Origin: Rhodopirellula islandica
Lineage (GTDB): Bacteria; Planctomycetota; Planctomycetia; Pirellulales; Pirellulaceae
Direction: 5' to 3'
DNA length: 64,000 nt
Assembly: GCF_001027925.1 (NCBI RefSeq)
Contig: NZ_LECT01000006.1
Location: 186,001 to 250,000 of the forward strand
Below, piece by piece: positions 18,642-26,163 of this stretch. The position numbers and the translations under genes were made by a program. Under the pieces are notes generated by a model, which made no database searches, was not told where the DNA came from, and saw only the letters and a list, made by a program, of their open reading frames with translations. The first letter of the stretch is position 1; each line of letters starts with the position of its first letter.

Positions 18642-19589
18642 TCAGGTGCCGGTCATGGATTGCTCAGCAATCTGACGGTGAGCTTGGACGCGATCTTCTT
18701 TGTCGCGAACGATCAGCACGCTGCAGTCTGCATGGCGAAGCACGTAACGTGAGGTGCTGCCCAAAAACACGCGGGTGAGCAACCCACTGTCGCTGTCGCC
18801 CGTCACGGCCAAGTCGCAACCATGCCGCCGCGAATATTCAACCAAGGCTTCGCCAACGTGGTCGGCTTCGACCAAGTGTGTCTCCGTGTTCAGGCTCAGG
18901 GCCTGCAGTTTGGTTTCAAAATTCAAGATCTGAGTTTGAGCTTGTTCGTACTGCGACTCCCAAATTTCCGAAGCGTGCCGACGCAGGTCCTGTCGATAAA
19001 ACGTGAACCGATCCAAGATGCGAACCAGGTGGATCTCAACGTTGGGACGGACTTTGAGTTCTTTCAGCCACAACAGCATGCGTTCGTCTTCCGGGTGTCC
19101 CGAAAGCGCCAGCATGATTTTCTGCAATCCTGGTTCCACGCTGGCTTCTTTGGGGGAACGCACGACCAGGGCACTGGTGTCGGCGTGAGTTGCCACGTAA
19201 TCCGAAACACTGCCCAGCAAGACTCGTTCGATGGCCGAGTGACCAATGGCACCCAGCACGATCAGGTCGGCGTTGGACTGTTCGGCGACGTCCAGCAAGG
19301 AAGAGGTCGGGGGCCCAATTGGCACGTGGGTGTGCACCGAATGGACGTGATCTTGGGACTCCAAGTCCTTTGCCAGAATTGAAATCGCTTCTCGGTTGCG
19401 GTCGGTTTCAATGTCCAAGAACGCGCCGAAGTCCAAGGGCATCGCCATCGATCCAGTGTCAACCATCATGGGCGGAGCGACGACCGAAACCAAATCGAAA
19501 TCAACGGGTTTTCGAAACGGCAGGTGAGATGCAAATTCGACAGCCCGCTGTGCGTAAGTCGAAGAATCAACAGCCAGTAGAATTCGCAT
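18642..19589 (-). CDS. Universal stress protein, tandem UspA domains
   Basis: This 315-residue protein has two UspA domains. The first has the intact ATP pattern in GAIGHSAIERVLLGS. The second has GDSDSGLLTRVFLGS, where the middle Gly is Asp, as seen in other degenerate second halves. It starts MRILLAVDSSTYAQRAVEFA, typical of the family. It converges on the stress gene at 17552. A sigma-54-type promoter (19675-19691, minus) lies 86 bases upstream of its start. Likely roles are survival in starvation or anoxia; the exact ligand is unknown. Confidence 0.92.
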   Translation of the reverse strand: MRILLAVDSSTYAQRAVEFASHLPFRKPVDFDLVSVVAPPMMVDTGSMAMPLDFGAFLDIETDRNREAISILAKDLESQDHVHSVHTHVPIGPPTSSLLDVAEQSNADLIVLGAIGHSAIERVLLGSVSDYVATHADTSALVVRSPKEASVEPGLQKIMLALSGHPEDERMLLWLKELKVRPNVEIHLVRILDRFTFYRQDLRRHASEIWESQYEQAQTQILNFETKLQALSLNTETHLVEADHVGEALVEYSRRHGCDLAVTGDSDSGLLTRVFLGSTSRYVLRHADCSVLIVRDKEDRVQAHRQIAEQSMTGT

Positions 19590-20065
19590 CGTTCAGTTCC
19601 CAGAAAGAGAGTGTCCAGTTGGTATGACATCGCGAGGGTTCAGGACGATCCGGCTCGCAATGTTCGGGTCAGAGTTGCAACCTTCAGGCCATCGGGAAAA
19701 TCAAGGAAACGGAACGAAATGTGTGACAGGATGGCACGCTTGCCAGGCGATCGCTGTGTCCCCGGGCTGTCCAAACGCACACAACCTCGAGAGCTCGTGC
19801 TCCGCCACGGACGGCTGCCTCAACCATCGTGATCGGATGCAGAAACGATTGCGAGTGAACGAGGTCAGTTGCACCTCGGAGGTCTTTCCCAAGAGCCGAT
19901 CGATGACGTCGTCTTGAATATTGGAAGATGCCAGTCGGATGACGAATTGTGATCTATCCGCTGGTCAGACGTGAAAAAGGCTCCACGTTTGGATTCACGG
20001 GGTCGGGCCGTAAAAAGTTTGATCTGTCAAAACGCGTGATGCCCGACTTCCGAGCAATCCATCGG
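19590..20065. other. Intergenic region upstream of stress gene
   Basis: These 476 bases hold the sigma-54-type promoter at 19675-19691 for the minus-strand stress gene. I find no convincing coding sequence in the rest; the short frames lack ribosome sites and any recognisable protein signature. Confidence 0.55.
19675..19691 (-). promoter_or_regulatory. Sigma-54 promoter before universal stress gene
   Basis: Read on the minus strand, TGGCCT-GAAGG-TTGCAA fits the -24/-12 consensus TGGCAC-N5-TTGCA, with the GG and GC elements ten bases apart. It points at the stress gene starting at 19589. The -24 element has two mismatches, and the -12 element is perfect. Confidence 0.65.
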
Positions 20066-20446
20066 CTATTCGACCGTAGTGTCGTGCCAGGAGTGGCCGC
20101 AATGAACGCACATCCGGGCCAACGGCGTACGGCATAGTCGTTGGCAATTCCTACAGTAGTTCAGGAAGATTTGATCCAGCTCACGCTTCAATGCATTTTC
20201 ACGCACCTCCTGCCTGCCCCTGACGAAACCTAAGTCAAAAATTCTTTCCGCCTCAGGATCCGCCGGCAATCCTCTGCGTTCAATCAATTGAAGTCGAAGA
20301 CCTGGACTCGAACTATGATCGGATTTGAATTTCAGGTTCAGCGCAGAGACAGCGTTCTGCTCGACCTCCGTTAGCAGTCCGTGATAGTGCTCGATGACGT
20401 AATTTGAGAGGGGATCTCGGGTCAAATCCTCCAGAGTGATGTCCAT
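20066..20446 (-). CDS. Hypothetical protein with C-terminal zinc ribbon
   Basis: I do not recognise this 126-residue protein. It begins MDITLEDLTRDPLSNYVIEHYHGLLTEVEQNAV, a helical, acidic stretch. It ends with a four-Cys ribbon, CRNCQRLCRTPLARMCVHCGHSWHD, able to hold one or two metal ions. The start at 20446 is uncertain; longer in-frame starts reach 20641 and would overlap the upstream gene and add Arg-rich sequence that looks non-coding. It follows the DUF6714-like gene on the same strand by 128 bases. It lies in an island of unfamiliar genes between the stress genes. Confidence 0.6.
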   Translation of the reverse strand: MDITLEDLTRDPLSNYVIEHYHGLLTEVEQNAVSALNLKFKSDHSSSPGLRLQLIERRGLPADPEAERIFDLGFVRGRQEVRENALKRELDQIFLNYCRNCQRLCRTPLARMCVHCGHSWHDTTVE

Positions 20447-20574
20447 GCCTGTGCCTGGCGATCGTTGCCTGAGTCTTGGTTTTTGGATCGAACGATATGG
20501 ATCACGTCGTCGCCGCGAACGACTGACCACTTCAATAAACTCAGCTCGGCGACTCACGTGCATCCGCTGGTTCA

Positions 20575-21066
20575 TCAGTATTGTGTGCTTAGTCTTCGAG
20601 CGACCGACCGAATTGCCTCTGCAACACTTCGTCGATGCCACCGGTCCGTTTTCTGCTCCCAGTGTAGCAGGATGTCGCGAATCAACACCGTTTGCCGTTG
20701 GTTCAGTAGTGCAAACTGCTCGTCTGCTCCCGACAGATGGAAAAGCACGGCACGAGAGATCTCGGGACAGTCGTCAGGATTATCCAATGGCAAGATTGTG
20801 ACAAAGCACGGAGGCAAATAGAACCGCATTCCCAATGCATCCACAAAGCACAGTGCGCCAGCATCGACGTGACGCTTCAGATGGTCCGTACCGACAAGAC
20901 GACGCCAATCGGTGAGTTCGTCCTGGGTTCGCGCTTCCTTGCGTTCGGTCATGGTGCCATAGTTGTCCATGACGATGGCCTCACGAAGAGATATCCCGCC
21001 TTCAAGAAGAGAGGTGCGGTCAAACATCTCTTCGGTGCGGCGTATTAGGTCAGTCGAAGAATTCAT
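20575..21066 (-). CDS. DUF6714-like hypothetical protein
   Basis: This 163-residue cytosolic protein contains DWRRLVGTDHLKRHVDAGALCFVDALGMRFYLPPCFVTIL, split by a short loop. This resembles the DUF6714 pattern, in which an aspartate-rich start is followed by an RFYLP core. Its function is unknown in the family. The ATG at 21066 was picked over one at 21108, which only adds basic residues. It heads a two-gene minus-strand unit with the zinc-ribbon protein. Its base composition is a little less GC-rich than that of the flanking stress genes. Confidence 0.6.
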   Translation of the reverse strand: MNSSTDLIRRTEEMFDRTSLLEGGISLREAIVMDNYGTMTERKEARTQDELTDWRRLVGTDHLKRHVDAGALCFVDALGMRFYLPPCFVTILPLDNPDDCPEISRAVLFHLSGADEQFALLNQRQTVLIRDILLHWEQKTDRWHRRSVAEAIRSVARRLSTQY

Positions 21067-21253
21067 CCGTCTGCCTGACGGATAACGAATTGCGATCGAT
21101 GGAGGCACAGGAGGTGCATGGATAGATCGTGCGTTGAACTTTGTCGCCGCACTGGGTTGGTCGGGGACGCGAATCAGGACGTCTGGTTCGCTAGAAAGAG
21201 TCTACCAGATACGATTCTTGGAATGCCCGGGACGCGGCAAGGCCGGGCAGGGA

Positions 21254-21268
21254 CAGTTGAGCCAACTG
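21254..21268. repeat. REP-like hairpin at the left end of the transposable element
   Basis: CAGTTG and CAACTG pair around AGC at 21254-21268, and a second CCAACTG follows at 21273-21279. An extra GGGACAG copy sits at 21250-21256. Short palindromes next to a REP-associated transposase are the expected substrate type for such enzymes. Confidence 0.5.
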
Positions 21269-21278
21269 CGAGCCAACT

Positions 21279-22660
21279 GGGGACAGAGCACTTTTCCGGG
21301 GTGCCTCGAAGAGATCGTGTTTCAAGTTGGCTTGTGGTTGCCTGCATGGAGAGCGGTTCCGGAGCGTCGCCAGCTGTTGAGCCCGTTCGCTCTGATCCGT
21401 TTCGGCTGCAGCGCCACTAGACCATCAGGCCAATCGGTGGCCGAACGGCAAAAGTCGAGCGTGAGGGGCGGCTAAGCGGTCGTCATCAACTCGCGTGCGC
21501 GACGTCGCAAGTGATACCGTCGCTGCGTCCGGTGACTGCGTATCGAATCAACGCTCTCGGGACGCCCGGCAACATTGCCGAACAGCTGGCCAAAGTTGCC
21601 CGCCAGTTCACACCAAACCGTCCCGTCCAGACCCAAACGCTTCAACACCGCCGCAACGGAAGCCGGCGTCGTGCCCCCTTTGCCTGGGATCGACTGACGG
21701 GCCGTCCAGTCCAGCAGTTCCAGGTAATCCACCAACGACATTGCCAGGAACCCCTTTTCGCTACAGCGATCACGAAGCGGCGACGGGTCAGGGCCGATTG
21801 GATCGGACGCTTCGTCGATGGTGAGCGGAGACAGGAACGCATCGGGACGGTTGGTTTGCCGATCCGGCCCTTCCTTCAGTGCTTGGGTGGCGTCCTGCGC
21901 CTGGGCAACGTCCTGCTGAGCTGCTTCGATCCGACGCTGCACCGACGTGTGATCGCTGGTTTCGAGCGTCTGGGCCATGGCTGCCCGAATCAAGTTCAAA
22001 TCCACGTAGGCTGAGCACGCCAGCAAACTGGCTTCATCCACCAACCGTGTCGCTTTGTAGCGATCTTGAAAGAACCGGCCGCTCTCGTCTTCCTCGGCGT
22101 TGGCCCGCATCGAGACCCGCTGGCACAGCAACCGCATCCACCAACTCAGGCTGGACAGCCGTTGGCGAATCTCGGCCAGCTTCACTGGGCAGCCAGCAAT
22201 GGCACGAATTTCTGGCTTGGTCGGCTCAGCCGGGCTGCCGTCGGGCTTGCGGTTGTGGGGACAGATTCGGCACCAGCGAGCGGCCACTTCCTCGTCACTC
22301 CAGGACGCCACGACATCGGGACGCGTACGAAGAATCAGGTGAAAGTGATTTGAGAGGATCGCGAAGCCCAGCAAGTCGATCCCAAACTCAGCCGCGAATT
22401 GGTGCAGCAAGTCTTCGATCCAAACCTTTCGATGATCGAAGTTCTTGCCGGAGACGGAATCATCGCCCAACAGGAAACAGCGGCGACAGGTGCGGTTCCA
22501 AACATGGGCCACCGCCACCTCATCGGGATCAAACACTTCACAGCGGGCAAGACGAACCATCGACGCAACCTCACAAAGAAGAAACCAGCGTCAAACTCCA
22601 TCCAATCGTTATTTGTGTGTCCATCCCGAAAGTCAACCCGCGAAAAGGTGCTCTGTCCCT
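21279..22660. mobile_element. RAYT-type transposable element with terminal inverted repeats
   Basis: The left end (21279-21296) reads GGGGACAGAGCACTTTTC. The right end (22639-22660) read on the other strand gives AGGGACAGAGCACCTTTTC. They thus form inverted termini of about 17 bases, with one inserted base. Between them lies one minus-strand transposase gene. The right end abuts the stop of a short membrane-protein frame, suggesting insertion into that gene. IS200-type elements usually lack terminal inverted repeats, so either the repeats are separate REP units or this is a distinct planctomycete arrangement. Confidence 0.65.
21472..22560 (-). CDS. REP-associated tyrosine transposase (Y1 HUH family)
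   Basis: This 362-residue protein has the Y1 transposase core: the HUH motif NHFHLILR at about residue 81, preceded by VWNRTCRRCFLLGDD, and a downstream helix with a candidate catalytic Tyr in DRYKATRLVDEASLLACSAYVDLNLIR. Members cut and join single-stranded DNA at REP hairpins. It is longer than typical E. coli RAYTs (about 165 residues), but this long form fits planctomycete versions that I recall. The C-terminal third has no known domain and ends in basic sequence (RTQRRYHLRRRARELM). It appears intact. Confidence 0.82.
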   Translation of the reverse strand: MVRLARCEVFDPDEVAVAHVWNRTCRRCFLLGDDSVSGKNFDHRKVWIEDLLHQFAAEFGIDLLGFAILSNHFHLILRTRPDVVASWSDEEVAARWCRICPHNRKPDGSPAEPTKPEIRAIAGCPVKLAEIRQRLSSLSWWMRLLCQRVSMRANAEEDESGRFFQDRYKATRLVDEASLLACSAYVDLNLIRAAMAQTLETSDHTSVQRRIEAAQQDVAQAQDATQALKEGPDRQTNRPDAFLSPLTIDEASDPIGPDPSPLRDRCSEKGFLAMSLVDYLELLDWTARQSIPGKGGTTPASVAAVLKRLGLDGTVWCELAGNFGQLFGNVAGRPESVDSIRSHRTQRRYHLRRRARELMTTA

Positions 22661-22872
22661 CAGCGTTGCATGTACCAAAGCAGCGTATCTCCGGCGTCCC
22701 ATGCAGCGTAAGCCTCTGGGATGTGCCACCAGACGTAGACGACACGCCCAACGAACGAGGAAGCGACCAGAAGGACCGCCATCCCAACGATCAACCATGG
22801 CCGTTTGAGAATGGTCATGCAACGGAATCTTCGTCCGACGAACATCACCGGTCGCCGCGGGAGATCTTCCAT
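22660..22872 (-). pseudogene. Truncated small membrane protein, cut by the transposable element
   Basis: The 70-residue frame has one membrane helix (WLIVGMAVLLVASSFVGRVVYV) and ends HIPEAYAAWDAGDTLLWYMQR. The stop TGA falls exactly where the element terminus GGGACAG begins, so the frame is probably shortened by the insertion. I recall longer planctomycete proteins that carry a similar IPEAYAAWDxG stretch and continue beyond it. The missing 3' part was not found on the far side of the element. It starts 2 bases after the stop of the upstream EF-hand-like gene and was part of that operon. Confidence 0.55.
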
Positions 22873-22874
22873 TG

Positions 22875-23291
22875 TTAAAACGCTTGGCTCGGCGACTCGG
22901 GTGGTTCATTGGCGATTGCATCAGGGACGGGACGTTGAATCGGTGACACATTTGCAGCGTAGACTCGAACGTTGCTGAGCCTCTGAACCCACTGTTCCTC
23001 AAACAATCCATCGTGGTCGCGGTCAAACGAGACGATTGCATACTCGCGTTTCTGTTCGAATCGTGTGTCAATTCTACCGTCTGCGTTGCGATCTGAATAC
23101 TGAATCGGACCTTGATCGAGCGTCGTCCAGTCTCGTCGCCATGTGGCCACGCCATCAATCTGTTCGCTTGCCCAACCGCTGACGTTGTCGTGGTACTGAA
23201 TCCGTAGATTCGGGCCTCGCATCAGGTACATCGCGATCGAGCTCAAAAGCACGAGAGCAAGCCACGCGATTATGGAAAATCGTGCATTCAT
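22875..23291 (-). CDS. Membrane-anchored hypothetical protein with EF-hand-like loops
   Basis: The 138-residue protein has an N-terminal helix (FSIIAWLALVLLSSIAMYLM) and an outward domain with two Asp-rich loops, DRNADGRIDT and DRDHDGLFEE, that resemble calcium-binding EF-hand or dockerin-type loops. No enzyme motif is visible. It is followed, with a 2-base gap, by the truncated membrane-protein gene, so the two formed one transcription unit. Its function is unknown. Confidence 0.65.
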   Translation of the reverse strand: MNARFSIIAWLALVLLSSIAMYLMRGPNLRIQYHDNVSGWASEQIDGVATWRRDWTTLDQGPIQYSDRNADGRIDTRFEQKREYAIVSFDRDHDGLFEEQWVQRLSNVRVYAANVSPIQRPVPDAIANEPPESPSQAF

Positions 23292-23398
23292 TTCTGAGGT
23301 CTAGCAAAATCTTCCGTCCAACGAACGTCGGACATCACGGGGCACGGAGAGTTGATGTTCCATTCTAGCAAGCGCCGCACGCCGTCCTCCCTCGCATC

Positions 23399-23944
23399 TC
23401 ATGGTTCGTCGCGGTTTTCTGAGGCTCTTGATCGGCTCACTGAATTGAATAGCATAGAATCGATCTTGCTGCGAATCTCCTCTTCTTTGTCCAGTACGAT
23501 CACGGCGTTCTCCAAATCTTGCTCTGCGACAAGGTCTTCCTTCTGAATCTGCAATTCATCTATCGCGTCAAATAGCTTGGCCAGTTCGATAGAACCTGGG
23601 ATGTATCGGGCGGCGATTTCGCGATCATCGTCAGCTAGATAGCCACGTTGACGCATTGCTTCCGCTATGTCGTCAAAGCACGGGCAATCCATCGATATCT
23701 TTAATACGTCGTACTCTAGGTCGACGTTGCGAACGAATTTCTCGGGGGAATAAAAGATCGTGATTTTCAGTGGGCTGGGGCGAAACAGCTTCCAAACCAG
23801 GTTGCCGACGAATGAACGCGGTTGCGTTAGGGGCAATGTGATCCGCACAGTGTCGTCGACAGTACCGGCATCAAGGTCGCGGTGGCGGAGCAATTCCGCA
23901 ATCGACTGCGCGTCCCATCTGTCGTCGGTCGGAACGTGAAACAT
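23399..23944 (-). CDS. Hypothetical cytosolic protein
   Basis: I do not recognise this 181-residue protein. It is acidic, has no signal or membrane helix, and contains a Cys pair in SMDCPCFDDIAEAMRQRGYLADDDREIAARY. Its C-terminal half (IDELQIQKEDLVAEQDLENAVIVLDKEEEI) is predicted coiled coil. It stands 107 bases upstream of the EF-hand-like gene on the same strand. Codon use is plausible, but the region is less GC-rich than the rest of the window. Confidence 0.55.
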   Translation of the reverse strand: MFHVPTDDRWDAQSIAELLRHRDLDAGTVDDTVRITLPLTQPRSFVGNLVWKLFRPSPLKITIFYSPEKFVRNVDLEYDVLKISMDCPCFDDIAEAMRQRGYLADDDREIAARYIPGSIELAKLFDAIDELQIQKEDLVAEQDLENAVIVLDKEEEIRSKIDSMLFNSVSRSRASENRDEP

Positions 23945-24080
23945 CGGGACACTTTCCTCGTCGACGAACGGTTACATTAACCGGGTGGCGACGGTTGACG
24001 TTGATTTCAAAAACCGGCATGTTCGCCACTCCGGTTCAATGTTTTGTTATCCGTCGAGTATCAAGTTTGGAGGTTGGACG

Positions 24081-24725
24081 TCATGTATTGTGATTGATAT
24101 GGTAAATGCGTCCGGCGTGAAGGTCTACAATGAACAAATCAATATTGCCCGGATAATCTCCCGGATCATATTTGAAGCATGAGTAAAATGTTCCGTTCCG
24201 AGTTATCGAAGAACGAATATTGTCGAAGTGTTCCGTAAGACCTGTTGCCTTGCTTTCGTCGTAGGACGAGAGCGCGAAAGAGAGATCCTCAGAGAATGCC
24301 GGGTCCAGCGGAGCCTCACGCCAATGTTTGGTTTCCCAATGATCGCGGTATGTTGGCCTTTTGGGAAAATCGGCAAACAGGCGACCGTCGGGAGCCTGAA
24401 GTCGCGAACGTACGGAATCCGGAAGTTTATACACTTCAAATGAGTAGCCATCGCCATTGAACGAACGTTCGGAATTGTACTCGAAGACTGGAGGCCCGAG
24501 AACGACCGAGGCATCGTAAACGTTGTTCAGGTACGAGCGGTATCCTGCGTGGTCGATCAATCGTGTGACCAACAGGAGCGCCGCGAAAAGCAAGACCGGA
24601 GCGGCAATCTGAATGCCCAGACTACGCCAGCGTTTTTTTGCAGCAGAGACGATCAACCAGGGGATACACCCGAGGACGCCCACGGCGACTGCAATCAACC
24701 AGATGAAAATCGACGTGTCACTCAT
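24081..24725 (-). CDS. Hypothetical membrane protein
   Basis: The 214-residue protein has two N-terminal membrane helices (about residues 6-27 and 38-56) and a hydrophilic domain of 150 residues with aromatic-rich segments (NGDGYSFEVYKLPDSVRSRL, FYSCFKYDPGDYPGNIDLF). No known domain is apparent. It belongs to the accessory island of unfamiliar minus-strand genes. A hairpin with stem TCTCAG/CTGAGA lies just upstream, near 24746-24770. Confidence 0.55.
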   Translation of the reverse strand: MSDTSIFIWLIAVAVGVLGCIPWLIVSAAKKRWRSLGIQIAAPVLLFAALLLVTRLIDHAGYRSYLNNVYDASVVLGPPVFEYNSERSFNGDGYSFEVYKLPDSVRSRLQAPDGRLFADFPKRPTYRDHWETKHWREAPLDPAFSEDLSFALSSYDESKATGLTEHFDNIRSSITRNGTFYSCFKYDPGDYPGNIDLFIVDLHAGRIYHINHNT

Positions 24726-24807
24726 GGTTTAGTCGGGTAACTTGTTTCTCAGCCGTCGGACCGACTGAGAATAGGTGTTTCAGGAGTGTTTTCGCAGGTT
24801 CTTCGGT

Positions 24808-24849
24808 GAGAACAAGTCGGGTGCTTTGACTCCGCGGAGACTTGTTCTC
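24808..24849. repeat. Inverted repeat, ten-base arms
   Basis: GAGAACAAGT at 24808-24817 is repeated inverted as ACTTGTTCTC at 24840-24849, with a 22-base loop. The GAGAACAAG half recurs at 24933, as a third copy. Confidence 0.55.
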
Positions 24850-25049
24850 AGCGGGGGCTCCCCCCGTTGGGATGCGTCCAGTTTGTCGGATTCGCCGGGG
24901 GGATGCAATCCAATTCAGCGGATTCGCTTGGGGAGAACAAGCCAGTGAGCCAGGCTGGCTTCGCGGTTGGTCGGACGGACTCGGCAGTGGTGTGGATCGG
25001 AACGAAGATCAGCGTGGGGCCATCCGCAGGGGAAGCCCCCTCACCCTTG

Positions 25050-25083
25050 CCCTCTCCCCCGAAACGCGTTTCGGGGGAGAGGG
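25050..25083. repeat. Perfect 34-base palindrome, REP-like
   Basis: Seventeen bases CCCTCTCCCCCGAAACG are followed at once by their exact reverse complement. The next bases are GGC, with no T run, so it is a REP-like or boundary element rather than a terminator. Confidence 0.7.
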
Positions 25084-25251
25084 GGCGTCGGCTTGCTGGC
25101 GCGGCGCCGTTGGGTTGGGAAGTGGAGCAATCGATTCCCGACGCCGACTCTCTTGAACCCCTTCCGGGATCAAAACGGCATGACAAAGGAAGGATGCCGC
25201 GGGCGTGGCAAGGAGCTTCTCGCAAGTGAACCGTTGTTTTCCGACCGTTCC

Positions 25252-26163
25252 TTAGCGAGCAACGAGGACTGATTGAGAGGCGTGTCGGAGGACGAAGCGA
25301 CTGACGCTTCCCAGCATGACACGCTCGATCAGGGATTCGTCTTGGTCGCCGACGATGATCAAATCGCATTGGTGTGAGTCGGCGTAGTCGACGATGGTTT
25401 GCCCCACGTGAGCGGACTCCACCAGCATCGGTTGAACTTTCATGCCCAAGGATTCCAAATGAGGTCGTGTGGATTCCATCAGCTTCCACGCGGCCGAGCG
25501 AACCTCTTCCATGTAGGCAGAGACCTTCTTCAGCAAATGAAGTTCGTATTCCGGGTGCGTTTCCATCACGTGCAACAGGTGAACCTCGCATCCAGGCTGC
25601 AATTGCAGCGACTCGATCCAGCCAGGCAAACTGGAGTCGGGGGCGGCATTGCTGATGGCGACCACCACGCGCGAAAACATGCCTTCGGTTGTGTCCAGCG
25701 GCGGATCAACGGGGCGATGAATCAGGCACGTGCACGGGGCGCGGTTGGCCACATAGTCGGAAGTGCTTCCCAGCATGATTCTTGCAATCGCGGAGTGCCC
25801 AACCGACCCCAGCACGATCCAGTCCGCCGAAATCTGTTCCGCCAATTCCAGCAATCCGCGGCCGGCGTTTCCTTGCGTGACCAGTGACTGGCAAGAGGCG
25901 AAGTGGGAGCCAAATTCTTGAATCAGTTTGTTCAGGTGCGCCTGCTCGGCTTTGATTTGAGAATCGATGACTTCTTGGGGGATCCAAGACAGGTCGGCTT
26001 CATCGACTTGGTACAGCGAGGGTTCTGGGAGAACGGTGGCCAGCGAAACCTCGCATGCTTTCGAAACTCGCGACAGTGCCAAAGCTTCCAATGCGTTGCG
26101 GGCCGGCGGCGAAGAATCCATTCCGACCAGCGTATTCAAGGGAGCCTGTTTGGGTTCGCTCAT
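25252..26163 (-). CDS. Universal stress protein, tandem UspA domains
   Basis: This 303-residue protein has two UspA domains. The first has the ATP pattern GSVGHSAIARIMLGS, and the second the degenerate GDQDESLIERVMLGS. It begins [24 protein letters not shown]. Its start overlaps the stop of the sigma-54 activator gene by 4 bases, so the two are translationally coupled. That ties this stress protein to the regulator and, with the sigma-54-type promoters before the other two, suggests one shared control circuit. Confidence 0.92.
   Translation of the reverse strand: MSEPKQAPLNTLVGMDSSPPARNALEALALSRVSKACEVSLATVLPEPSLYQVDEADLSWIPQEVIDSQIKAEQAHLNKLIQEFGSHFASCQSLVTQGNAGRGLLELAEQISADWIVLGSVGHSAIARIMLGSTSDYVANRAPCTCLIHRPVDPPLDTTEGMFSRVVVAISNAAPDSSLPGWIESLQLQPGCEVHLLHVMETHPEYELHLLKKVSAYMEEVRSAAWKLMESTRPHLESLGMKVQPMLVESAHVGQTIVDYADSHQCDLIIVGDQDESLIERVMLGSVSRFVLRHASQSVLVAR

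Larger units (their letters stand above)
24726..25251. other. Repeat-rich intergenic region
   Basis: These 526 bases have no convincing gene. They hold inverted repeats (24808-24849), a GGGGG/CCCCC hairpin near 24850-24870, copies of a GAGAACAAG motif (24808, 24933) and the 34-base palindrome at 25050-25083. The composition suggests REP-like non-coding DNA. Confidence 0.6.

Noticed and set aside
19729-19745. TGGCAC near TTGCC
   Set aside because: The spacing is two bases, not five, so it cannot be a sigma-54 promoter.
23050-23070. TTCGAATC sequence like a tRNA T-arm
   Set aside because: No cloverleaf or acceptor stem fits around it, and it lies in a coding gene.
24746-24775. CTCAG/CTGAG hairpin as terminator
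   Set aside because: There is no T run on either strand; kept only as possible REP-like structure.
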